Assembly: GCF_024499055.1 (NCBI RefSeq)
Contig: NZ_CP071249.1
Coordinates: 868,001-932,000, forward strand
Reading direction: 5' to 3'
From: Turicibacter bilis
Lineage (GTDB): Bacteria; Bacillota_I; Bacilli_A; MOL361; Turicibacteraceae
Length of the DNA: 64,000 nt
Of the stretch, positions 25,650 through 34,379 are shown in pieces; the stretch's first letter is position 1, and the number at the start of each line of letters is the position of its first letter. Below the pieces are notes generated by a model that was given only the letters and a program-made list of their open reading frames with translations, did not search any database and was not told where the DNA came from. The position numbers and the translations under genes were made by a program.

Positions 25650-26648
25650 TTACTCTGCTTTTAATGCCTGACTAATTTTTGCTACGACATCTTTAGATAC
25701 CGTTTCGCGTGCCTGACGAATCGCATTCATTAACGCAATTGAATCTGATGATCCATGTGCTTTAATAACTGGCGCTGAAACTCCTAATAAAATTCCACCA
25801 CCAACTTCTGATGCATCCATACGCTTTTTAATACGGGCAAACGCTGGCTTTAATAATAAAGCTCCAATTTTACCTCGAGTGGATGACATTAATTCTTCTT
25901 TAATTAATGATAATAACGATTTAGACGTTCCCTCTACTGATTTTAAAGCGATGTTTCCAGAATAGCCATCTGCTACAATGATATCCACTTCACCTGCAAT
26001 CATCGTTTTCCCTTCCATATTCCCAACAAAGTTGATCGTTGGATCCGCTGCGATTAAGGCGAATGCTTCTTTTTGTAAGTCAGTTCCTTTTCCATCTTCA
26101 GTTCCAATATTTAAAAGCGCAACTGTAGGATTTTCAATATTCATCACTTCACGTGCATAAATAGAAGCGATTTTAGCATTTTGATATAAATATTGAGGTT
26201 TGGCGTCACTTGTTGCTCCCGCATCACATAAAATAGTATATTTATTTTCTTTGATCGTTGGCATCACTGGTGCTAAAGCTGGACGCTCGACTTCTTTTAA
26301 ACGTTTAACGACTAATGTTCCCGCTGCAATTAATGCTCCTGTTGCTCCAGCTGAAACGACAGCATCAATATCACCTGTTTTTGCATCTTTACACGCACGA
26401 ACCATTGATGAATCTTTAAATTTACGAATAGCCATCGCAGGATCTTTAACGTCCATCGGAATGACTTGCTCACAATGAACGATTTTAATACGGTCATGTG
26501 GTTGTTTCATAAACTTTTGAATCTCTGATTCAATTCCATATAAGCTGATTTCAATATCATCAAATTTTTCAACAGCAGCATAGGCACCTAAGACAGTTTG
26601 TTCTGGCGCAAAATCGCCACCCATGGCATCTAATCCGATTTTAATCAT
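25650..26648 (-). CDS. plsX: phosphate acyltransferase PlsX
   Basis: A 332-residue enzyme that makes acyl-phosphate from acyl-ACP for phosphatidic acid synthesis, working with PlsY at the membrane. Family blocks seen: IGLDAMGGDFAPE at the start, VSAGATGALIAAG, LCDAGATSDAKPQYLYQNA and VADGYSGNIALKSVEG. I choose the ATG at 26648 (AGGTGA 8 bases upstream) over the GTG four codons earlier. The gap to rnc holds a hairpin (TTTCGACGAAAATA/TATTTTCGCCGAAA, near 25595-25640). Confidence 0.95.
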   Translation of the reverse strand: MIKIGLDAMGGDFAPEQTVLGAYAAVEKFDDIEISLYGIESEIQKFMKQPHDRIKIVHCEQVIPMDVKDPAMAIRKFKDSSMVRACKDAKTGDIDAVVSAGATGALIAAGTLVVKRLKEVERPALAPVMPTIKENKYTILCDAGATSDAKPQYLYQNAKIASIYAREVMNIENPTVALLNIGTEDGKGTDLQKEAFALIAADPTINFVGNMEGKTMIAGEVDIIVADGYSGNIALKSVEGTSKSLLSLIKEELMSSTRGKIGALLLKPAFARIKKRMDASEVGGGILLGVSAPVIKAHGSSDSIALMNAIRQARETVSKDVVAKISQALKAE

Positions 26649-26726
26649 GTATTTGTTCACCTATCTCTTCTATTTTATTTCACTAATTACCATTATAAAC
26701 TATTTTATAACAGAAAGAATACTATT

Positions 26727-28772
26727 TTAATCAAATTGGTGCATTTCATTAGCAACAGTCTCCTGGATATAATCACGAAGTCCTAAGAATTCATTATTAT
26801 GGTGGAACTCATCTGAACTCACAAGATGATAAGCATCTTGCATCGCAACTTCTAAAATTTTATAGTCTTCAACGAGATCTGCCATTTTAAAGACTGGTGC
26901 ACCTGATTGTTTTTCACCAAAGAAATCCCCTGGTCCACGAAGTTTTAAATCCGCCTCTGCAATTTCAAATCCATCGGTTGTTCCTGTCATAATTTTTAAA
27001 CGTTCTAAACTCTGCTCATTTTTAATATCACTCATGAGTAAACAATAAGCTTGCTGACTTCCACGCCCGACACGCCCTCTTAACTGATGAAGCTGTGAAA
27101 GTCCGAATCGGTGTGCATCATAAATCAGCATTAAGTTCGCATTTGGAACGTTTACCCCAACTTCAATCACCGTTGTCGAGATTAAAATTTGCGAACGATT
27201 CGCGACGAAATCTTCCATGACTGCATCTTTTTCAGCTTGTGATAAACGTCCGTGCATCAGTCCAACTTTTGCTTTCCCCTCAAAATGATGTTGCCATAAA
27301 TGATACACTTCAACGGCATTTTGAACGTCCATCGCTTCTGATTCTTCAATGAGTGGCGTAATGACGTAAGCTTGTTGCCCTTGATCTAAAATCGTTTCTT
27401 GAATAAATCCAAGTGCACGATCCAGTTTAGAGCTATCAATCAAGAACGTTTCCACCGGTTTACGACCTTGTGGCAGTTGGTTAATAATCGAGACATCCAT
27501 ATCTCCAAATGCTGAAATCGCAAGCGTACGTGGAATAGGTGTTGCTGTCATCATTAAAACATCAACAAAGTCCCCTTTTTCACGCAACATTTTTCGTTGA
27601 TTAACCCCAAAGCGATGCTGCTCATCCGTAATAACAAGTCCTAGTTGCTTAAAGATAACATCCTGTTGGATAATGGCGTGCGTTCCGATAATTAAATGAA
27701 TCTCACCACTCGCTAGTTGCTCTAAAATTTCTCTTCGACGTTTCCCTTTAACCGAGCTACTTAAAAACTCAATTTTAAACGCCGGATAAGGCTTAAAGAG
27801 TTCTAAGAGTGATTTATAATGCTGTTGTCCTAAAATCTCTGTCGGCACCATTAACGCCGTCTGATACCCAGATAGCATGACCATTAATAAACTAATCGCC
27901 GCGACGACTGTTTTCCCTGATCCAACGTCCCCTTGTAATAAACGATTCATGCGACTTCCCGAACGCAAATCTTGTTTAATATCTTCTAATACCTTTTTCT
28001 GAGCATCCGTAAGCGTAAATGGCAGTCGATTCATAAATTCAATAACTTGGTGTTCATCAAAAATCTTCTCTGCTCCTTGGCGCTCACTTTTCGTTTGATA
28101 ACGTAAATATTGAATTTTTAATTGAAATTTTAATAACTCTTCATATTTAACACGTCGCTGTACTTGTCGTACTTGCTCTTTATTTTCTGGAAAATGTGAA
28201 AACAATACCGCATCTTCATAAGAAATGAGACGATATTGCTGTCTCAATTGAAGCGGGAGGTCATCACGTAATTGCATCGCATACTGATCATAGGCCTCTT
28301 TTACAATCTTTTTGAACGTTTTAAGTGGAACTTCTTTTAGGGAATAGACCGGTTCAATCCCTCGTCCATCTGCTGTACCCATTTTTATATCAGTAGCAGT
28401 AATCACTTTACGTCCGAGATCCCATTTACCTGTCACGGTAATCAATGTATCTAGCTTTAATTGATTTTTTAAGAAAGTACGGTTAAAAACAACGACTTTC
28501 ACAACCTCATGATTCACTAACACATTAAACGTCATACGTGCTTTCATTTTTCCATAGTATTGAACTTGGCAAGCTGTAATAACTTTCCCTTCAACTGTAA
28601 TTTTTTCTTCATGCATGGCGCGATGAATGTCAATTAACTCAAAGTTTTCATAACGATAAGGAAAATACTCCAGTAAATCTTTCACACTTACAATTTTTAA
28701 TTGATGTAATTTTTCAAGCAGCGAAGGACCTACCCCTTTTATTTTTTCAACAGGAATACTTGCTAGTGACAT
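26727..28772 (-). CDS. recG: ATP-dependent DNA helicase RecG
   Basis: A 681-residue helicase that remodels stalled replication forks and branched DNA. It has an N-terminal wedge/OB domain (residues about 1-230), Walker A LLQGDVGSGKTVVAAISLL, DEQH box ITDEQHRFGVNQR, motif TATPIPRTLAISAFGD, and C-terminal motifs HRFGLSQLHQLRGRVGRG. The start is the ATG at 28772 with AAAGGGTG 7 bases upstream. Order fakA-recG-plsX matches the Bacillus region with sdaA and fapR missing. Confidence 0.97.
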   Translation of the reverse strand: MSLASIPVEKIKGVGPSLLEKLHQLKIVSVKDLLEYFPYRYENFELIDIHRAMHEEKITVEGKVITACQVQYYGKMKARMTFNVLVNHEVVKVVVFNRTFLKNQLKLDTLITVTGKWDLGRKVITATDIKMGTADGRGIEPVYSLKEVPLKTFKKIVKEAYDQYAMQLRDDLPLQLRQQYRLISYEDAVLFSHFPENKEQVRQVQRRVKYEELLKFQLKIQYLRYQTKSERQGAEKIFDEHQVIEFMNRLPFTLTDAQKKVLEDIKQDLRSGSRMNRLLQGDVGSGKTVVAAISLLMVMLSGYQTALMVPTEILGQQHYKSLLELFKPYPAFKIEFLSSSVKGKRRREILEQLASGEIHLIIGTHAIIQQDVIFKQLGLVITDEQHRFGVNQRKMLREKGDFVDVLMMTATPIPRTLAISAFGDMDVSIINQLPQGRKPVETFLIDSSKLDRALGFIQETILDQGQQAYVITPLIEESEAMDVQNAVEVYHLWQHHFEGKAKVGLMHGRLSQAEKDAVMEDFVANRSQILISTTVIEVGVNVPNANLMLIYDAHRFGLSQLHQLRGRVGRGSQQAYCLLMSDIKNEQSLERLKIMTGTTDGFEIAEADLKLRGPGDFFGEKQSGAPVFKMADLVEDYKILEVAMQDAYHLVSSDEFHHNNEFLGLRDYIQETVANEMHQFD

Positions 28773-28867
28773 TTCATCACACCCTTTCAACTATTTTTTA
28801 AATGATTTGGTGAACAAGTGTTCTCTAATTGATATTTTAGCATAAACAGTTTAGGCATTCAAAGCAT

Positions 28868-28900
28868 AAAAAAGATGTGAGGTGAAACCTCACATCTTTT
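28868..28900 (-). terminator. terminator of the asp23-fakA operon
   Basis: 12-base stem AAAGATGTGAGG/CCTCACATCTTT with T-run on the minus strand, just after the fakA stop. Confidence 0.88.
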
Positions 28901-28905
28901 GTAAA

Positions 28906-30543
28906 TTATTCTACTGAGATAATGTATGAGTAAACAGGTTGTTGACCGTCGAAGATTGTAACTTCAACGTCATCGTATTTATTTTCGATGTATTCAGCTA
29001 ATTCATCTGCTTCATCTTCATCGACACCCTCACCGTATAGGATTGTGACGATTTCACTATCTTCATCAATCATTTTATCCACTAAAGCACAAGCACTTTC
29101 GAAACGCTCTGGAACAGACACGATAATATCCTTATCTAAAATTCCGATAAAGTCGTTTTCTTTAATGTCTACACCATTCATTTGTGTATCACGAACTGCA
29201 TATGTCACTTGTCCAGATTTCACTTCTGTAATGGCCTGATTCATCTCTTCTGTATTATCTTCTACTGATGCATGTTCATTAAACATCATTAAAGCCGTGT
29301 ATCCTTGTGGGATTGTTTTTGATGGAACAACAACGACATTAACATCTTCCGTTACTTGAGCGGCTTGATTAGCTGCCATAATGATATTACTGTTGTTTGG
29401 TAAGATAATAATATTTTTAGCATTTAACTCATCAATAGCTTTTAAGAAGTCTTCTGTTGAAGGGTTCATTGTTTGTCCACCTTCAATCACATAATGGCAT
29501 CCTTGCTCTTCAAATAAATGCTTAATTCCTTCTCCCGCTACCACTGAAATAATTCCATATTCAGCTTGTTCACGTTTCGCTGGTTCTGATTGTGGTGCAT
29601 TTTGACCAATAATTTCATTATGTTGTTCCGTCATATTTTCAATTTTTAACTTCACGAATTCACCATGTTTTTGTGCTAAGTTTAACGCATCACCTGGTGT
29701 TAATGTATGAACATGTACTTTAACGATATCTTCATCTTGTACCACAACAATTGAGTTTCCTAATTTCTCTAAACGTCCACGGAAGACATCTTCTTTAAAT
29801 GGTGTACGTTCTTCATCTAAACGGATGATAAACTCTGTACAATATCCAAATTCTACCTCATCACTCGATAAAGCTGTTTGTGCAGATTCTCCTGTTGCTT
29901 CTGTTTGAGCTTCTAAAACAATTGTTTCTCCTTTTAACGCTTTTAAGAATCCTTCAAAAATATAAAGTAATCCTTGTCCACCACTATCAACAACACCAAC
30001 TTCTTTTAAAACTGGTAATAATTCTGGTGTACGATTTAATGAAATTTGCATTTCATTTACTACTAAATCATATAAATCAACAATTGTTTCAACTGTTTCA
30101 TATTTTGCACCAGCTGCTTCAGCAGATTCACGAGCAACGGTTAAAATTGTTCCTTCAATAGGCTTCATAACAGCTTTGTATGCTGTTTTAACTCCACTTT
30201 CTAAGGCTTTAGCAATATCTTCAATATCCGCTTCGTCTTTCCCCTCAAGACCTGTTGCAAATCCTCTAAATAATTGTGATAAAATAACACCTGAGTTTCC
30301 ACGTGCACCCATTAATAAACCACGTGATAAAACTTTTGCAACTTTTCCAATTGAAGCTTCTTCTAAAGAAACTAATTCTTTAGCTCCAGCCGTCATCGTC
30401 ATACTCATATTCGTCCCTGTATCACCATCTGGAACAGGGAATACGTTAAGCTGGTCTACATATTTAGATCTGTTCGCTAAGTTGTTAGCTCCATTAATTA
30501 CCATTTGTTTAAATACGATACCATTAATCTGTTTCAACGACAT
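28906..30543 (-). CDS. fakA: DAK-domain fatty acid kinase (FakA/YloV family)
   Basis: A 545-residue protein. The N-terminal DAK2 ATP-binding domain shows NVFPVPDGDTGTNMSMTM, GARGNSGVILSQLFRGF and VVDSGGQGLLYIFEGF. A middle domain and a C-terminal DegV-like domain (IISVVAGEGIKHLFEEQG, IILPNNSNIIMAANQAA) follow. The family phosphorylates FakB-bound fatty acids; no fakB lies in this window. It sits 14 bases after the Asp23-like gene, the same pairing as yloU-yloV in Bacillus. Confidence 0.9.
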   Translation of the reverse strand: MSLKQINGIVFKQMVINGANNLANRSKYVDQLNVFPVPDGDTGTNMSMTMTAGAKELVSLEEASIGKVAKVLSRGLLMGARGNSGVILSQLFRGFATGLEGKDEADIEDIAKALESGVKTAYKAVMKPIEGTILTVARESAEAAGAKYETVETIVDLYDLVVNEMQISLNRTPELLPVLKEVGVVDSGGQGLLYIFEGFLKALKGETIVLEAQTEATGESAQTALSSDEVEFGYCTEFIIRLDEERTPFKEDVFRGRLEKLGNSIVVVQDEDIVKVHVHTLTPGDALNLAQKHGEFVKLKIENMTEQHNEIIGQNAPQSEPAKREQAEYGIISVVAGEGIKHLFEEQGCHYVIEGGQTMNPSTEDFLKAIDELNAKNIIILPNNSNIIMAANQAAQVTEDVNVVVVPSKTIPQGYTALMMFNEHASVEDNTEEMNQAITEVKSGQVTYAVRDTQMNGVDIKENDFIGILDKDIIVSVPERFESACALVDKMIDEDSEIVTILYGEGVDEDEADELAEYIENKYDDVEVTIFDGQQPVYSYIISVE

Positions 30544-30557
30544 GAATAATACTCCTC

Positions 30558-30932
30558 CTAGCGATCTAACCCTTTAACTCCTTGTACAAACACATTAACT
30601 TCTTTAACATGTTCTCCGAAAGTTTTTTCGATCACATATTGAACTTTTTTCTGAATTTCAAAACATACTTCTGAAACTTTAATTCCGATTCCGACAATTA
30701 CATATAAGTCTACAATCAGTTTATTATTTTCATCTGCGCGCAGTGTAACACCTTTACTATAGTTTTCTTTTCCTAAAACAACAGCTAAACCATCTTTAAC
30801 TAAATTCTTTGAAGCCATCCCGACAACACCATAACATTCTGTTGTTGCATTTCCAATGACTGTTGAAAGGGCATCTCTTGAAATGTCAATTCGACCATAT
30901 TCATTTTTAATTTGGACTGTCATATGTGACAA
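30558..30932 (-). CDS. Asp23/Gls24 family protein (YloU-like)
   Basis: A 124-residue protein with the Asp23 fold: an N-terminal block IDISRDALSTVIGNATTECYGVVGM, then LIVDLYVIVGIGIKVSEVC and VKEVNVFVQGV. Family members are envelope-stress or lipid-metabolism associated proteins; the precise role is unknown. First gene of the operon with fakA, with GGGAGG upstream and a good promoter at 30963-30991, divergent from rpmB. Confidence 0.92.
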   Translation of the reverse strand: MSHMTVQIKNEYGRIDISRDALSTVIGNATTECYGVVGMASKNLVKDGLAVVLGKENYSKGVTLRADENNKLIVDLYVIVGIGIKVSEVCFEIQKKVQYVIEKTFGEHVKEVNVFVQGVKGLDR

Positions 30933-30962
30933 ACCTCCCTCATCGCTATATTCTTACTTTCA

Positions 30963-30991
30963 ATTTTACTATATATTATACACATTGACAA
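30963..30991 (-). promoter_or_regulatory. promoter of the asp23-fakA operon
   Basis: On the minus strand TTGTCA, 17 bases, TAAAAT, about 30 bases upstream of the start codon. Confidence 0.65.
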
Positions 30992-31062
30992 ATATAAAAT
31001 GTCATCTAGAAGGTGTAAAACCGCCTTAACATGACTATTCTCTGCATTTCTTTCAAAAAAAC

Positions 31063-31091
31063 TTGCTAATCCACAAAAAGTATGATAAATT
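31063..31091 (+). promoter_or_regulatory. promoter of rpmB
   Basis: TTGCTA, 17 bases, TAAATT, 46 bases before the ATG of rpmB. Confidence 0.55.
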
Positions 31092-31136
31092 AATAGGAGT
31101 CTTAGATAAGAATGTGAAGTAAGGAGGTTTTTACTA

Positions 31137-31328
31137 ATGGCTCGTGTTTGTACAGTAACTGGACGTCGTACTAAAACTGGAAACGCTCGTTCACACGCAA
31201 TGAACGCTTCAAAACGTACTTGGAAGTCTAACGTTCAAAAAGTTAAAATCTTAGTTAACGGTAAACCTAAAAAAGTATACGTTTCTGCTCGCGCATTAAA
31301 ATCAGGAAAAGTAGAACGCGTTTATTAA
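31137..31328 (+). CDS. rpmB: 50S ribosomal protein L28
   Basis: A 63-residue basic protein of full family length, beginning [16 protein letters not shown] and ending in [15 protein letters not shown]. The ribosome site AAGGAGG is strong. It reads divergently from the asp23-fakA operon and is followed by its own terminator, as in Bacillus. Confidence 0.97.
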   Translation: MARVCTVTGRRTKTGNARSHAMNASKRTWKSNVQKVKILVNGKPKKVYVSARALKSGKVERVY

Positions 31329-31335
31329 TAACATA

Positions 31336-31370
31336 AAAAAGGTTATCTCTTCGGAGGTAACTTTTTTTAT
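31336..31370 (+). terminator. terminator of rpmB
   Basis: Imperfect stem AAGGTTATCTC/GAGGTAACTT with a TTCG tetraloop and T-run right after the stop codon. Confidence 0.85.
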
Positions 31371-31736
31371 GTTATTAAATAATTTTTCATATCAATCTTT
31401 ATTGACTCAAACATCAAACTTATACAAATGGCCGGCCACTTCATTAGGTGCAAAAACATACAACTTTAATTTGTTAAGCCTTTATCATTGCACAGCTTCT
31501 GCAATGAGATACCGGAATTACCAGCGAAAGATAGAGATAGCAAGCAAATATTTTCTCTTGTTGAGAAAGTAAACAATTAAACAAATTATTTACATTTTTA
31601 CAACTTCTACTTCTTCTTAGTCCACATTTTGATTTTTTTCATGGGCCTATTCGTATATAGCTTTTGATGCATAACGATGAAGTTCCTCATTATCTTCTCA
31701 TTTTAAGGATGATTACTTCATCTCTCTCTTCTCTCT
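31371..31736. other. intergenic stretch, nothing recognised
   Basis: About 365 bases between the rpmB terminator and the YvlB-like operon. A plus-strand frame (31369-31572) begins inside the terminator, has no ribosome site and no recognisable sequence, so I do not call it a gene. No strong terminator for the minus-strand operon is seen. Confidence 0.5.
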
Positions 31737-32120
31737 TTAGTCAATCCAAATTCGAATTTTAGCATCTTTCGTATCAATCGTCATTAGATCTCCCATTACC
31801 TCTGAATCAATCAGTGCTAAAATTTCTTCAATATCTAGATTAACATTTTCACCGACTTTAGCATTTAATTGCTTTTGAACAATTCCCATTTTTAGAACGG
31901 CTTTAGCTAAATTTAATGGAAAATTAATTTGAACTGTTTCTTTTTCTCCCTCTTCCGTCGATAATATGTCTAATCTTAAGAATCGTCCTATCGGGTGTGA
32001 ATTTACTCGGGCCACTTTTTGTTCAGATTTTTGCATAGCTTGAATCAGTTTCTGACCTTCCTCCGATGTAATGACACCACTTTCTATCATTTTTAATACT
32101 CGTATTAATTCTTCACTCAT
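31737..32120 (-). CDS. small YvlB/LiaX-N-like protein A
   Basis: A 127-residue protein. The N-terminal 35 residues (SEELIRVLKMIESGVITSEE, then GQKLIQAM) form a SHOCT-like helical hairpin as in YvlB/LiaX N-termini. The middle INFPLNLAKAVLKMGIVQKQ and the C-terminus TIDTKDAKIRIWID are strongly shared with the next gene, showing duplication. Last gene of a four-gene operon. Start at the ATG at 32120 (AAAGGA upstream). Role unknown; YvlB/LiaX relatives belong to the envelope-stress response. Confidence 0.6.
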   Translation of the reverse strand: MSEELIRVLKMIESGVITSEEGQKLIQAMQKSEQKVARVNSHPIGRFLRLDILSTEEGEKETVQINFPLNLAKAVLKMGIVQKQLNAKVGENVNLDIEEILALIDSEVMGDLMTIDTKDAKIRIWID

Positions 32121-32147
32121 TTTAATCATCCTTTCTAGCTAAAATCA

Positions 32148-32528
32148 TTAATCAATCCAGATTCGTACATTTACTGAATTACGATCAATAGTTATTAAAT
32201 CACCAATGGAATCTAGATTAAGCAAATCTATCATCTCATCTAAATCCGGTTCAATTCCAGTTCTAGTCTGCGCCTTAATTTGTTTTTGAATAAATCCCAT
32301 TTTTAAAACAGACCTTGCAAGATTAAGAGGAATATTGATTTCAATGACTTCTTCTTCTTTGTCATGGCTGTCTACATTAATGTGTAAAAAACGTCCCGTC
32401 ATCCCCTGATTCACCTCATTAACTTTTCGATGTGCTGTATCAATCACCTTGATCAACGCTTGACCATCTTCTGACGTAATAACACCACTTTCTATCATTT
32501 TTAAAATCTTTCCTAACTCATCACCCAT
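32148..32528 (-). CDS. small YvlB/LiaX-N-like protein B
   Basis: A 126-residue paralogue of the downstream neighbour, with DELGKILKMIESGVITSEDG, INIPLNLARSVLKMGFIQKQ and TIDRNSVNVRIWID in the same positions. No membrane segment or signal, so cytoplasmic. It lies 27 bases before protein A and 15 bases after the DUF2089 regulator, so one transcript is likely. Function unknown. Confidence 0.6.
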   Translation of the reverse strand: MGDELGKILKMIESGVITSEDGQALIKVIDTAHRKVNEVNQGMTGRFLHINVDSHDKEEEVIEINIPLNLARSVLKMGFIQKQIKAQTRTGIEPDLDEMIDLLNLDSIGDLITIDRNSVNVRIWID

Positions 32529-32543
32529 ATAAACTCCCCCTCT

Positions 32544-32906
32544 TTATCGTTTTAAGCACTCAGTTGCCTCCTCAACAGTGATATCCCCTCGTTCAAGCTG
32601 AGATAAACTATCTTGTTTATCGATTGTTTCTTGTCCTGTTGTAAACCCTAATCCTTGAATTGTTTGATCAAGCATTCGTCTAACGGTTGGATAAGAGATT
32701 CCAAGTTCACGTTCAACCTCCTTAATATTCCCACGATTTTTAATAAAGACTATGGCAAAATTTAATAGTTCCTTATCTAAATAACAAAATTCATTTAATG
32801 TGTATTGACCATTAATTTGTGTTTTACATCCTTGGCACGTCAATTGTGTAACTAAAAGTCGTTTATAGCAAATAGGACAATGTCCCAACACTTCGTACTG
32901 TTTCAC
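32544..32906 (-). CDS. DUF2089 zinc-ribbon HTH protein, probable regulator
   Basis: A 120-residue protein typical of DUF2089. It has an N-terminal zinc ribbon with two CxxC pairs (CPIC and CQGC), then EFCYLDKELLNFAIVFIKNR, then a helix-turn-helix GNIKEVERELGISYPTVRRM. The C-terminal 30 residues (DSLSQLERGDITVEEATECL) repeat the helical hairpin seen in its three operon neighbours. It likely binds DNA and may bind the neighbours through that hairpin; the latter is inference. Confidence 0.75.
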   Translation of the reverse strand: MKQYEVLGHCPICYKRLLVTQLTCQGCKTQINGQYTLNEFCYLDKELLNFAIVFIKNRGNIKEVERELGISYPTVRRMLDQTIQGLGFTTGQETIDKQDSLSQLERGDITVEEATECLKR

Positions 32907-32917
32907 CTAAACCCTCC

Positions 32918-33292
32918 TTACTTTGTCATAATTTTAATAACCGTATTTTTAGACTTCACATTAATAAACTCAAGTGGTGGATACTCCTTCATAATCTTCA
33001 GCACTTCTTCTAAGTTTACTAAAATAGTCTGTATCTCTTCTTTACTAAACTTTCCATTAATAGCCTCTTGATCAAACTTAATAAAAGGAGCACATAATCT
33101 AAAAAAACTTTTAATCAATCCAAATGAAACTGCCGGCAAATATATTCTCTTCCCATCATCGACAATAAATAATTTAATCTTCTTAGCACGATGCTTTTGT
33201 CGCCGTTTTGATTCTTTTTCAATCTCTTTAATTGCTTGCTGAACTGTCAGACGTCCGTCTTCGATTTTCTCTAAAACATAAAGATATGACAC
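32918..33292 (-). CDS. small YvlB/LiaX-N-like protein C
   Basis: A 124-residue protein, first in the operon and more divergent. The N-terminal hairpin YVLEKIEDGRLTVQQAIKEI is followed by a basic stretch (KESKRRQKHRAKKIKLFIVD), a middle segment and a C-terminal ending INVKSKNTVIKIMTK that parallels the IRIWID end of proteins A and B. I choose the GTG at 33292 (AAAGGAG upstream); the frame's first TTG at 33313 has its ribosome site too close. Confidence 0.55.
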   Translation of the reverse strand: MSYLYVLEKIEDGRLTVQQAIKEIEKESKRRQKHRAKKIKLFIVDDGKRIYLPAVSFGLIKSFFRLCAPFIKFDQEAINGKFSKEEIQTILVNLEEVLKIMKEYPPLEFINVKSKNTVIKIMTK

Positions 33293-33372
33293 TTTAAGCT
33301 TCTCTCCTTTCAATTCCTACGTCTCTACATTACCATTATACTCCACGAATCTAAAAATCCAACTCCATAATT

Positions 33373-33402
33373 AATAATATTAATATATAAATTAATATTA
33401 TT
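33373..33402. promoter_or_regulatory. AT-only inverted repeat upstream of the DUF2089 operon
   Basis: AATAATATTAAT, 6 bases, ATTAATATTATT: perfect 12-base arms, 81 bases before the first gene. It could be an operator or just AT-rich structure. Confidence 0.35.
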
Positions 33403-33555
33403 TAAAAAAACAATATATTTTTTGAAAAATAATTAGCTTTAAATAACTGTTACTGTTTTATATCATTCAATCGTTATTCTAATTCAATGAGCACAAAATA
33501 ATTTTCAAGCTAATTTAATATGATATCCCCCGTCCTTAAAACAAAGACAATAATA

Positions 33556-33590
33556 AAAAATAGTTGCCGAATAAATCGACAACTATTTTT
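33556..33590 (-). terminator. terminator after spoVM
   Basis: Stem AAAAATAGTTG.CGA/TCG.CAACTATTTTT with a T-run on the minus strand, overlapping the spoVM stop codon. Confidence 0.85.
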
Positions 33591-33669
33591 AATGTTTTTT
33601 AAAGATGTTCATAATACCTACAACAATTGCACTGATCCATTTTGGTAATTTAATCGTATAAAATCTCAT
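33589..33669 (-). CDS. spoVM: stage V sporulation protein SpoVM
   Basis: 26 codons encoding MRFYTIKLPKWISAIVVGI and a short basic end, matching the amphipathic-helix protein SpoVM of B. subtilis (MKFYTIKLPKFLGGIV...) in length and sequence, with Pro9 kept. SpoVM marks the forespore surface by binding curved membrane and anchors the coat protein SpoIVA. GGGGAG precedes the ATG. Position between thiN and rpmB is the same as in Bacillus, which strengthens the call. Confidence 0.93.
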   Translation of the reverse strand: MRFYTIKLPKWISAIVVGIMNIFKKH

Positions 33670-33744
33670 CTTATCCGCTCCCCTATTCAAGGATATTAAT
33701 TACTGTACACTATATGTCCTCATGGAAAAAGATATGACTACAAC

Positions 33745-34374
33745 TTAATCACGACTAAATATCATTAATAAATAACCACTATCAAACGAGACAAAAAAGC
33801 TAGATTCAGTTGTCTCATTACTAATGCAACGAATATCATCCTGTGTTAACTCATAATTCGTTAATGGATATTTTAAACGATTTAACGTTAGATTAGTTAC
33901 CGTTGACTCTAAGGCAAAAAATGAAATATAGGGCAAGCCTGGATGATTGATTTCATGCTGACCTGAGGCTAACACCATTAAGTGATTTCTTTCATCCACT
34001 AATGTAATCGGTAAGCCTTTTTTAGCAAACTGAAGTAATAAGCGAATATTAGCTAAGCTATGATCGATTCGTCCACCTAATGATCCATAAATCCGAACAT
34101 CAGTTGCTTCTTTCGTCATCGCTACATTCAAAGCCACTTCAGTATCCGTTTCATCTTTTTCACTTGGTAATTGAACAAGTTCCAACGCAGAATCTTTAAT
34201 TTTAGCAAACTCAGATTCCGTCACTGAATCAAAATCTCCAATAGCGATATCCGGACAAATTCCATGCTCTACTAAAGTTAAAGCTCCTCGATCGACTCCA
34301 ATCACGAAGCTCGCTTTAATATGTTCTAAATCTAACCACGCATTTGGTGCTCCGCTAATAATCGCAATTTTCAT
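33745..34374 (-). CDS. thiN: thiamine pyrophosphokinase
   Basis: A 209-residue enzyme that converts thiamine to thiamine diphosphate with ATP. Motifs: FVIGVDRGALTLVEHGICPD, IGDFDSVT, QLPSEKDETDTEVALN and YGSLGGRIDHSLANIRLL. Standard family length. Six bases downstream of rpe in the same operon, as in Bacillus. Confidence 0.95.
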   Translation of the reverse strand: MKIAIISGAPNAWLDLEHIKASFVIGVDRGALTLVEHGICPDIAIGDFDSVTESEFAKIKDSALELVQLPSEKDETDTEVALNVAMTKEATDVRIYGSLGGRIDHSLANIRLLLQFAKKGLPITLVDERNHLMVLASGQHEINHPGLPYISFFALESTVTNLTLNRLKYPLTNYELTQDDIRCISNETTESSFFVSFDSGYLLMIFSRD

Positions 34375-34379
34375 TCAAA

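Noticed and set aside
29880-30161. 93-residue Leu-rich plus-strand ORF
   Set aside because: It is antisense to fakA; the Leu/Gln composition is the mirror of the helical Ala/Glu-rich coding strand.
31369-31572. 67-residue ORF after rpmB
   Set aside because: It starts inside the rpmB terminator, has no ribosome site and no recognisable sequence.
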